Below, piece after piece: positions 57,264-64,000 of a DNA stretch of 64,000 nucleotides. The position numbers were made by a program, and so were the translations under genes. Source of the stretch: Schaalia odontolytica. Lineage in GTDB: Bacteria > Actinomycetota > Actinomycetes > Actinomycetales > Actinomycetaceae. Location of the stretch: contig NZ_PKKM01000001.1 in assembly GCF_002847525.1 (NCBI RefSeq), forward strand, positions 124,001 to 188,000. The letters are read 5' to 3'. The stretch's first letter is position 1. Each line of letters begins with the position of its first letter. Below the pieces are notes generated by a model. It was not told where the DNA came from and made no database searches. It saw only the letters and a list, made by a program, of their open reading frames with translations.

Positions 57264-57328
57264 ACTCGTGTGCCATTGTGCCACCGACCGGCGTGCTGCG
57301 CGAGGCGTATCCGCTATGAAAGAAAAAG

Positions 57329-57364
57329 GGCGGCCGGACGGGATCTCGTCCCGTTCCGGCCGCC
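57329..57364 (-). terminator. intrinsic terminator after rpe
   Basis: A roughly 15-bp stem (57329-57343 with 57349-57364) followed on the minus strand by CTTTTTCTTTC, one of the few classical T-rich terminators here. It stands 16 bases past the rpe stop and separates it from the riboswitch. Confidence 0.88.
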
Positions 57365-57379
57365 GAAATACGTGTGCGA

Positions 57380-58042
57380 TCAGTGTGAATGGGCGTTGGC
57401 GAGTTCGCGCAGCGCCTCGACCTCACGATGAGCGTCTTCCGCACGGAAGACTGCGGAACCCGCGACGAAGTTGTCGGCGCCGGCTTCGGCCGCACGCTCG
57501 ATGGTCGCGCGGGAAATGCCGCCATCGACCTGGATCGACACCTGCAGCCCCGCGGCGTTGATGGCGGCGCGCGTGCGCTTGATCTTCGGGATCATCTGCT
57601 CGATGAAGGACTGGCCGCCGAAGCCGGGCTCAACCGTCATGATGAGGATCATGTCGAACTCGTTGAGGATGTCCACGAAGGGGGCGATGTCTGTCGCGGG
57701 CTTGAGAGCCAGGCCGGCGCGTGCACCGATGCGGTGCAGTTCGCGTGCCAGGCGCAGCGGTGCTGCTGCGGCCTCTGCGTGGAAGGTGACGGACTCGCAG
57801 CCGACCTCCGCATACTGCGGCGCCCAGCGATCCGGGTCCTCGATCATGAGGTGCGCGTCGACCGGGAGAATGCCGGACTTGACGACGGCCTCCGCGACGG
57901 GCAGACCCCACGAGAGGTTGGGGACGAAATGGTTGTCCATGACGTCGACATGAGCGATGTCCGCTCCTGCGATCTTGGTGAGCTCACCGCGCAGGTCAGC
58001 GATATCGCAGTTGAGAATCGACGGGCTAATTGTGGCGTTCAT
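57380..58042 (-). CDS. rpe: ribulose-phosphate 3-epimerase
   Basis: Interconverts ribulose-5-phosphate and xylulose-5-phosphate. The 220-residue TIM barrel has [13 protein letters not shown], the metal and active-site block [29 protein letters not shown], the signature [16 protein letters not shown], and [20 protein letters not shown]. It belongs with tkt in the pentose phosphate pathway but sits in a separate unit downstream of rsmB. A gap of ten bases follows the rsmB stop, and no ribosome site is obvious. It is the last gene of the priA-fmt-rsmB-rpe run. Confidence 0.95.
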   Translation of the reverse strand: MNATISPSILNCDIADLRGELTKIAGADIAHVDVMDNHFVPNLSWGLPVAEAVVKSGILPVDAHLMIEDPDRWAPQYAEVGCESVTFHAEAAAAPLRLARELHRIGARAGLALKPATDIAPFVDILNEFDMILIMTVEPGFGGQSFIEQMIPKIKRTRAAINAAGLQVSIQVDGGISRATIERAAEAGADNFVAGSAVFRAEDAHREVEALRELANAHSH

Positions 58043-58052
58043 AACGCATATG

Positions 58053-59525
58053 CTAGCGCTTGCGCAGGCAGGCTACAAACATAAGATCCGTGCCGAAACG
58101 GTGGTCCCAGAGCTGGAGCGTCCGACCGCTAAAGCCCTTGATGACGCCCGCAGATGCCGGCACGTCCAGCGCCTCGGGTGCGCATTCGTTTGCGAGCGCC
58201 ACGGTGTCAAGCAGTTCAACCTCGCCAGCCTTGAGCAGACGCTCGACCTGTTCACGCGTCTCGGCTGCGTGCGGCGAACACGTGATGTACGTGAGAACGC
58301 CTCCGGGGCGTGTCAGCGCAACTGCTCGATCGAGGAGTTCGCGCTGGAGGACCGTCAGTTCCTCCACGTCTGCGGGCGTGCGGTTCCAACGGGACTCGGG
58401 GCGTCGGCGCATCGACCCCATGCCCGAGCAGGGGGCATCGACGACGACACGGTCGAAAGAACCGAGCGGCCATGCACTCTGGCCCCCACCGAAGGTACGA
58501 CCGTCGCCGCTCACGACCTCGATGGAGTCGAACTGCCGTGTCGTCCGCTCCACGAGGCGGGCGCGGTGCGGGTGCATCTCGTTGGCGGTCACGCGTGCTC
58601 CCACGCCTGCAGCGAGGCCGGCCAGAAGCGCGGCCTTGCCACCGGGACCCGCACACAGGTCGAGCCAGCGCTCGTCGGTGTCGCCCTCGAGCGGTGCGGA
58701 CGCAGCGATAAGGGCAGCGAGCTGCGACCCCTCATCCTGTGCGCCGGCACGGCCGTCGCGAATCGAGGGCAGGCGCGCGGGATCGCCGGATTCAAGGAGC
58801 ACTGCATACGGGGAGACAGCACCCAGGGCGACGCGCGTGTCGAGAATATCCTCGGCCTCGTCGGCGAGTTCGTCGACGCTCATCAGCGACGGGCGCGCCA
58901 CCAGAGTGACCGTGGGAACCTCGTTATCAGCCTCGAGAACGTCGAGAAGTTCTTCCTCGGGGTAGCCGTGGGCCTTCAGGGCGTCGCGGAACGCAGCAAC
59001 CATCCACGCCGGGTGCGAGTAGCGTACGCCGAGGGCTTGATCCTCGTCGGCGATGGCATCCATAGCTGCCTCGCGCTCGGATGGATCCTCGCGAGTGATC
59101 GAGCGCAACACGGCATTAACGAAACGCACGGGGCCATCCGTCAGGTGCTCTCGTGCGACGTCCACAGTCGCCGACACAGCAGCATGATCAGGCACTCGCA
59201 TGTCGAGGAGCTGGTGGGCGCCCATGCGCAGGATGACGAGCGCGCGTGGATCGAGATCAGCCAGTGGACGATCGATGTGACGGGAGATCACCCAGTCGAG
59301 TCGGCCGATCGCACGCAGCGTGCCGTGGACGAGCTCGGAGGTGAAGGCAGCGTCCCGATCGGAGAAGTGACCGTCGCGCCGGGCTTGGCGCAGAGCCTTC
59401 GGCAACACGATGTTCGCGAACGCGCCCTGGGTCTCGACCTCGTGAAGAACGTCGTAGGCGATACGACGAGGCTCATCGGCCTTGCGCAGCTTGCGGTAGC
59501 CGTCCGCGTAACGCTTCTCGCTCAT
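58053..59525 (-). CDS. rsmB: 16S rRNA (cytosine-C5) methyltransferase RsmB
   Basis: Methylates C967 of 16S rRNA (E. coli numbering) using SAM. The 490-residue protein has an N-terminal NusB-like RNA-binding domain (residues about 15-155) and a Rossmann methyltransferase domain with [20 protein letters not shown], the catalytic and assisting cysteines in [19 protein letters not shown] and [23 protein letters not shown] 59525 overlaps the fmt stop (ATGA). The order priA-fmt-rsmB is conserved across bacteria. Confidence 0.95.
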   Translation of the reverse strand: MSEKRYADGYRKLRKADEPRRIAYDVLHEVETQGAFANIVLPKALRQARRDGHFSDRDAAFTSELVHGTLRAIGRLDWVISRHIDRPLADLDPRALVILRMGAHQLLDMRVPDHAAVSATVDVAREHLTDGPVRFVNAVLRSITREDPSEREAAMDAIADEDQALGVRYSHPAWMVAAFRDALKAHGYPEEELLDVLEADNEVPTVTLVARPSLMSVDELADEAEDILDTRVALGAVSPYAVLLESGDPARLPSIRDGRAGAQDEGSQLAALIAASAPLEGDTDERWLDLCAGPGGKAALLAGLAAGVGARVTANEMHPHRARLVERTTRQFDSIEVVSGDGRTFGGGQSAWPLGSFDRVVVDAPCSGMGSMRRRPESRWNRTPADVEELTVLQRELLDRAVALTRPGGVLTYITCSPHAAETREQVERLLKAGEVELLDTVALANECAPEALDVPASAGVIKGFSGRTLQLWDHRFGTDLMFVACLRKR

Positions 59526-60466
59526 CGCTCTCCCTCCAGCTCTCCGCCAAGGCGAAGGTCTTCGGAAGGCCGCGCTCCCCTCGCCCAGGCGGCAGCGTCC
59601 ATCCAGGACTTACCGGCCGGCGCCACCTTTCCGAGCACGAGAGCACCGCTCGTACACCCGACGGTGACCTGCTTCTTCGTCACTTCGAGCTGCCCGGGTT
59701 CGAGATCGTCTCGCTCCACGGGCGTTGCCTTGTCGAGCTTCATGCGTGCCCCGCCCGGCAACACCGTGTAGGCGCCGGGATTGGGCGTCACAGAACGAAT
59801 GATGCGATCCTCGTACCCGGCATCGTGCGTGAACGACACGTAGCCGTCGACGTGCTCGAGGCGGCGTGCATGCGTCACGCCGTCCGACGACTGCGGTGTC
59901 GCGGTTGCATGGCCAGCAGCGAGCGCATCGACGACGCCGAGCACCTGGTCCGCCCCGGCCTCGGCCATGGATGAGAGCAGCTCGCCCGCGCTCTCATGTC
60001 CGATCGGAACCTCGACGCGCGAATAGACGTCGCCCGTATCCAGGCCCTCCTCGAGGTTGAACACGCAGGACGCGGTCGTCGCATCCCCCTCGCGAATCGC
60101 CCACTGGACAGGAGCAGCTCCGCGCCACCTCGGCAGATCCGAGAAATGCAGGTTTACCCACCCGTGTACGGGCATTGCGAGCACGATCGGGGGTACGAGG
60201 CCGCCGTAAGCAACAACGACACCGAGGTCCGCCTGCACGTCCTCGATACGCTGAGCGATGTCGGGGGTCTTCAGCGTCGTTGTCTCCAACAGTTCCACGC
60301 CGAATTCGGCGGCGACTTCCGCCACCGGTGACGGGTACATCGTCTTTCCGCGGCCGCGCCGAGCCGGTGGACGAGTGATGACGAGGGCGACCTCGTGGGA
60401 CGACGACAGCAGGGCCCGCAGCGTGGGAACTGCGGCCTCGGGGGTACCAGCAAAAATAATGCGCAC
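59522..60466 (-). CDS. fmt: methionyl-tRNA formyltransferase
   Basis: Formylates initiator Met-tRNA. The 314-residue protein from GTG 60466 has VRIIFAGTPEAAVPTLRAL, the tRNA-contact loop PARRGRGKTMYPSPV, and the active-site block NLHFSDLPRWRGAAPVQWAI with the conserved Asn and His. The usual SLLP is SDLP here. The C-terminal OB-like domain (about residues 205-305) is complete. The gene overlaps rsmB by four bases and is 34 bases after priA. Confidence 0.95.
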   Translation of the reverse strand: MRIIFAGTPEAAVPTLRALLSSSHEVALVITRPPARRGRGKTMYPSPVAEVAAEFGVELLETTTLKTPDIAQRIEDVQADLGVVVAYGGLVPPIVLAMPVHGWVNLHFSDLPRWRGAAPVQWAIREGDATTASCVFNLEEGLDTGDVYSRVEVPIGHESAGELLSSMAEAGADQVLGVVDALAAGHATATPQSSDGVTHARRLEHVDGYVSFTHDAGYEDRIIRSVTPNPGAYTVLPGGARMKLDKATPVERDDLEPGQLEVTKKQVTVGCTSGALVLGKVAPAGKSWMDAAAWARGARPSEDLRLGGELEGER

Positions 60467-60500
60467 GGCCGCCAGTTTACGGCACTGCGCAGGCCATGAC

Positions 60501-62483
60501 TCAGAAGAGCTCGGGTGGGTTCACGCTCATTTTGACGAGCGGAACCTTGCGGGCACTGCGCGAGCGTCGAATCTCGGTAAGAACGGCGAGCATCGACGTT
60601 GCCCCGGCCAACGGGCTTCGCACCAGCGTGCGCACTTCGTTTTCCTCGCCTTCGCGCGTCGCCGGGCGCACGACGGTGCCGACCAGCTCCGCTCCTCCAT
60701 CGCGAATGACCTGTTCGGCAACTTGACGGACCTGAGCCGCTGGCCCATCGAGGGCGACCATCGTCGTAGCCGGGAAAAAGCCGAGAGCCTCACGCTCGTC
60801 GAGAAGCCGGTCGGCGTAGTCGGTGGGAGCCCAGCGCACGAGTGCCTGCCCCAAGGCATCGGGAATCGTCCCGACAACGAGGCCGTGGTGGCCTGGGCGG
60901 ACAAGAGACAGCGCGTTGAGCCACCGCCGAGCAGCCTCCTCAGGGGCCCACAGTTCGGCTCGCCCAGCCAATGCGTGCGCGTCGAGGATGATGGCGGCGG
61001 CGTAGCCACCGTCCACGTCTGGCTCAGCGCCCGGCGTCGCAACAACGACCGTGGGGCGTGAGGGCAGCTGGCGGCTGATTCTGTGGGCAGCCGATGACTC
61101 GAGGACCGACGCGTCCGGGAGGTTGCGTGCAATCTCCTCGGCGGTACGTGTAGACCCCACGCGAGCTGCGCGTAGCTCAGTTCCCGAGCAGTGTGGGCAC
61201 CGCCAAGTACCAGTGGCGCGGGCACACCACGAACAGGTGACCTCTCCCCCACTATTGACTGCGAGGGGACCTGAGCAATGGCGGCAGCGCGCACGCTCGC
61301 CGCAACGGCGGCACACGACCGTGGGCCAATAGCCGGACGCAGCGACCTGGATGAGAACGGGGCCTTCGCGCAGGCCCTGGCGAATCATGCGCAACGCTGC
61401 CGGGGGGATGCGCATGTGACCGCTGGCGCCCTCACGTTCTGCTTCCGTCGCGCCGTGCAGATGCACGCGTGGAGTCGCGTCGCGCAGCGCGCCGGGCACC
61501 GGATCGAGACTGACCGCCCATCCAGAACGGATGAGAGCCTGTGCCTTCACCGAGCGTGCGAAGGAAGCAACAAGGAGTCCCGCGCCCTCCACCGCGCACC
61601 GTTGAACGGCAACGTCGAGAACGTCGCAGCGCGGGAACCGGCGCTCACGCAGCCGATCGTCGCCGTCGTCGCAGATGACGATGAGGCCCAGCTTCGCACA
61701 GGGAACCCACACTGCCGAGCGCGTGCCGACCACAATCGGAAGACGCCCGAGTGTCGCGGCTGCGTGGATGCGGTAACGCTCCTCGGGCGACACCTCACCG
61801 CCTGTGACAGCGACGGGCACCCCGAGGTCCTCCTCGAGTGCACGTGCGTATCGTGCGGCGTCCTCTCCGGTGGCAGTCACGATGATGGCGCTGCGCCCCG
61901 ACGAAACAGTGGCAGCGACGGCATCCGACAGGCACGCGCGCATCCGGGGACGCAGCGCGGTCACGACTGCACGCGGAGACTCTCCGGCTGCAAGGCGGTG
62001 AAGCAACGCGTCGCCAGCACGATACGATGCCCAGCCTTCGGAAACAGTCGGAGCTTGAACGGATGGCCACACCGACTCGTGTGCCTGTACGACGGTCTTT
62101 TCGCCGCGCGCATGTCGGGGTGGGATAGCGAGCGACAGGACCTGCGAGGTCGTTGCGAGAAACCGCGTCGCGATGCGACGTGCAACCTCGTACAGTGCGG
62201 GCGTCAGCACTGGGATTGCAGACGATACCGATTCGATCTGCGCGGTGTCGTCAAGCACATCGCGACGTGTACGCTCAACGATCCAGCCGTCGACGCGAGT
62301 CCCGGAAAACCGTACGCGAACTGCGCGGCCGACCTCGGCCTCGTCAATGAACTTGTCAGGAACGACGTAATCGAGCGGCCGATCCACGTGCGGCAGATCG
62401 ACGTCAACGAGCACGCGAGCGATCTCCGCGGCCCGAGACCGCGGCGGATCAAAACCGTCAAGCATGCCCTGTTGGGAAGTCAT
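60501..62483 (-). CDS. priA: primosomal protein N' (PriA), ATPase-degenerate type
   Basis: 660 residues. The N-terminal DNA-binding domain includes VDLPHVDRPLDYVVPDKF, and zinc-binding cysteine pairs are present (CRRCGERARCRHC, CSWCARATGTWRCPHC). The helicase core is altered: no GxTGSGKT-type Walker A can be found, and the DEEH position reads CDDGDDR. This matches actinobacterial PriA homologues, which are usually annotated as probable primosomal proteins and are thought to lack helicase activity. It starts at ATG 62483 and leads the fmt-rsmB-rpe run. Confidence 0.9.
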   Translation of the reverse strand: MTSQQGMLDGFDPPRSRAAEIARVLVDVDLPHVDRPLDYVVPDKFIDEAEVGRAVRVRFSGTRVDGWIVERTRRDVLDDTAQIESVSSAIPVLTPALYEVARRIATRFLATTSQVLSLAIPPRHARGEKTVVQAHESVWPSVQAPTVSEGWASYRAGDALLHRLAAGESPRAVVTALRPRMRACLSDAVAATVSSGRSAIIVTATGEDAARYARALEEDLGVPVAVTGGEVSPEERYRIHAAATLGRLPIVVGTRSAVWVPCAKLGLIVICDDGDDRLRERRFPRCDVLDVAVQRCAVEGAGLLVASFARSVKAQALIRSGWAVSLDPVPGALRDATPRVHLHGATEAEREGASGHMRIPPAALRMIRQGLREGPVLIQVAASGYWPTVVCRRCGERARCRHCSGPLAVNSGGEVTCSWCARATGTWRCPHCSGTELRAARVGSTRTAEEIARNLPDASVLESSAAHRISRQLPSRPTVVVATPGAEPDVDGGYAAAIILDAHALAGRAELWAPEEAARRWLNALSLVRPGHHGLVVGTIPDALGQALVRWAPTDYADRLLDEREALGFFPATTMVALDGPAAQVRQVAEQVIRDGGAELVGTVVRPATREGEENEVRTLVRSPLAGATSMLAVLTEIRRSRSARKVPLVKMSVNPPELF

Positions 62484-62525
62484 GATCCTAGTGAATCACG
62501 GCCAGCACACATCTGCGTCCCGCTC

Positions 62526-63161
62526 TCAGCCGAGAAGCTTCAGCCCGTACTTCGCGACCACCATGGCGAGCACGCCAAAGACGATCAGACCCCACAGGGC
62601 CCAGTCGAGGCCCTGGGCGACGATACGCCGCAGTCCCTCGGGCGCCGGGATGACGCCATCGCGAATATTGATGCGAGTAATTCCTCCGAAGACGAGCGTT
62701 GTCGTCAGGGTGATCAGCAGGCACCACGGGCACAGCACCTGGATGATGAAATACGACTGTCCGAACAGCCAGAACGCAAAGAACAGCGCGATTGTGTACA
62801 GCAGGTTCGTGCCCAGCATGTACCAGCGCGGGAACTTCACGCCCGCGAAAATGGCGACGGAAATCGCGAGAACCACGGCCTCGAAAAAGATGCCGAGGAA
62901 AGCATTGGGAAAGCCGAGGATCCGTGCCTGCCACGTCTGCGCAACCGCCGAACACGACAAGACGGATGAAATATCGCAGCCGAAGCGCGCCGAAGAATCA
63001 GCGGCCAGCTGCCATGCCTCGATCGAGAGGACGAACGACGTGACGAGGCCGATGAAGCCGGAGATGATCATCTCCAGGCTCGTGCGCCGACGCCACGCGC
63101 GCCGAGCGTCCTCGGTCTCGTACGAAGGCAGGTAGTCCTCGGCTGCCAAGGCCTCGCTCAT
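62526..63161 (-). CDS. vitamin K epoxide reductase (VKOR) family protein
   Basis: 211 residues from ATG 63161, overlapping the metK stop (ATGA); the longer frame is metK shadow. Five membrane helices are visible, with the periplasmic loop pair [14 protein letters not shown] and the CxxC of the active site in VLCPWCLL. Bacterial VKOR proteins reoxidise a DsbA-like partner and so support disulfide bonds in secreted proteins. No dsbA-like gene is next to it in the window. It forms an overlapping pair with metK. Confidence 0.9.
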   Translation of the reverse strand: MSEALAAEDYLPSYETEDARRAWRRRTSLEMIISGFIGLVTSFVLSIEAWQLAADSSARFGCDISSVLSCSAVAQTWQARILGFPNAFLGIFFEAVVLAISVAIFAGVKFPRWYMLGTNLLYTIALFFAFWLFGQSYFIIQVLCPWCLLITLTTTLVFGGITRINIRDGVIPAPEGLRRIVAQGLDWALWGLIVFGVLAMVVAKYGLKLLG

Positions 63162-64000
63162 GCGAGCGCAGCCTTGAGCTGGTCGACGCGGTTGGTCGCC
63201 TCCCACGGGAACTGGTCGCGGCCGAAGTGGCCGTAGGCAGCGGTCTCGCGGTAGATCGGACGCAGCAGATCGAGGTCCTCGATCATGCCGAGGGGACGCA
63301 GGTCGAAGACCTCGCGGATGGCGTCCGCGATGCGCTCCTCGGGCACCGAAGCGGTCCCAAAGGTATCGACATATAGGCCGATCGGGCGAGCGCGTCCAAT
63401 CGCGTAGGCAAGCTGAATTTCGCACCGCTGAGCGATGCCGGCGGCAACGACGTTCTTAGCCACCCAACGGGCGGCGTAGGTAGCGGAACGATCGACCTTC
63501 GACGGGTCCTTGCCGGAGAAGGCGCCGCCGCCGTGACGGGCCATGCCGCCGTAGGTGTCGACGATGATCTTGCGGCCGGTGAGGCCGGCGTCAGCAGCGG
63601 GACCACCCAGGACGAAACGACCTGAGGGGTTGATCAGGGTCTTCATGGAGTCGGTCGCCAACGCCAGGCCAGACTCTTCGATGACGGGGTGAATGACGTA
63701 GTCACGCACAGCGTCGGCGATCGCCGACTGCGACAGCGCCTCGTCGTGCTGGGTGGACACGACGACCGTGTCGATACCCACCGGGCGACCGTCCTCGTAC
63801 GCGAGAGTCACCTGGGTCTTGCCGTCGGGACGCAGCCCTTCAACGATGCCCTGCTTGCGAACGTCAGTCAGGCGCTTCGCGAGGCGGTGTGCCAGCCAAA
63901 TGGGGGCGGGCATGAGGTCCGGGGTGTCCGAAGAAGCGTAGCCGAACATGATGCCCTGGTCGCCCGCGCCGAGACGGTCGCGCGGGTCACCGCCCTGGGT
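63158..64000 (-). CDS. metK: S-adenosylmethionine synthetase (5' end outside window)
   Basis: Makes SAM from methionine and ATP. About 280 C-terminal residues are visible; the start lies beyond 64000, and the first visible part reads [20 protein letters not shown]. Marks include the ATP-binding [12 protein letters not shown], the phosphate loop [17 protein letters not shown], and [15 protein letters not shown]. It overlaps the VKOR gene by four bases. SAM feeds RsmB and other methyltransferases. Confidence 0.95.
   Translation of the reverse strand, partial: TQGGDPRDRLGAGDQGIMFGYASSDTPDLMPAPIWLAHRLAKRLTDVRKQGIVEGLRPDGKTQVTLAYEDGRPVGIDTVVVSTQHDEALSQSAIADAVRDYVIHPVIEESGLALATDSMKTLINPSGRFVLGGPAADAGLTGRKIIVDTYGGMARHGGGAFSGKDPSKVDRSATYAARWVAKNVVAAGIAQRCEIQLAYAIGRARPIGLYVDTFGTASVPEERIADAIREVFDLRPLGMIEDLDLLRPIYRETAAYGHFGRDQFPWEATNRVDQLKAALA

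Noticed and set aside
57957..59771. 604-codon open frame on the plus strand
   Set aside because: It is antisense to rsmB and the fmt end, both of which have clear motifs, and it has no ribosome site or family features.
61278..62969. 563-codon open frame on the plus strand over priA and the VKOR gene
   Set aside because: It is antisense to two recognised genes and spans the gap between them, a pattern of high-GC shadow frames.

Overview
The window is a gene-dense, GC-rich chromosomal segment of a high-GC Gram-positive bacterium. Gene content and order (uvrC-rapZ-yvcK-whiA-gap-pgk-tpiA-secG, tkt/zwf/opcA/pgl, xerD-parA-scpA-scpB-rluB, DUF881-sbp-DUF881-garA-merR, RbpA, PafB/PafC/HelY, OpcA) are actinobacterial. 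A lineage in the Actinomycetaceae (Actinomyces/Schaalia type) fits best, but that is inference from content and order; no species call is made. Almost everything is housekeeping. There is no prophage, insertion sequence, CRISPR array or defence island.

Layout. 1-8.0 kb: 3' part of uvrA, a small membrane protein, two tandem acyl-CoA synthetases and glnA. 8.2-14.5 kb: uvrC, purT, rapZ, yvcK and whiA, tightly packed. 14.6-19.2 kb: a glycolytic run (gap, pgk, tpiA), secG and a DUF218 membrane protein. 19.2-24.7 kb: oxidative pentose phosphate genes and transketolase on the minus strand. 24.8-30.8 kb: xerD, parA, scpA, scpB, rluB, tyrA, cmk. 30.8-35.3 kb is the least conventional part. It holds two related membrane proteins with Gly/Tyr/Gln-rich tails, tRNA-Pro(GGG), a roughly 380-base non-coding stretch with 10-bp phased repeats and a hairpin, a DUF421 protein, a PH-domain protein, tag, and two perfect DnaA boxes 30 bp apart. 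35.4-41.3 kb: der, murE, pepN. 41.3-45.2 kb: the DUF881/sbp/garA/MerR locus. 45.3-50.6 kb: a divergent Hsp70, a PAP2 phosphatase, rbpA, ppm and lnt. 50.6-55.2 kb: helY, pafC, pafB. 55.2-57.3 kb: an ABC-type permease and lipoprotein downstream of an FMN riboswitch, a probable riboflavin uptake system with no ATPase beside it. 57.4-64 kb: rpe, rsmB, fmt, priA, a VKOR-family protein and the 3' part of metK.

How the genes fit together. Central carbon enzymes for lower glycolysis and the oxidative pentose phosphate branch form two blocks; transaldolase and 6-phosphogluconate dehydrogenase are not here. Chromosome segregation (xerD, parA, scpAB), wall and division control (murE, whiA, yvcK, FtsR-like MerR) and repair (uvrA, uvrC, tag, pafBC) make up much of the rest. 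Strong GC-rich hairpins mark many transcription-unit ends. The most interesting leads are the FMN-riboswitch transporter, the Gly/Tyr-tail protein pair, the unexplained non-coding locus after tRNA-Pro, and the twin DnaA boxes.
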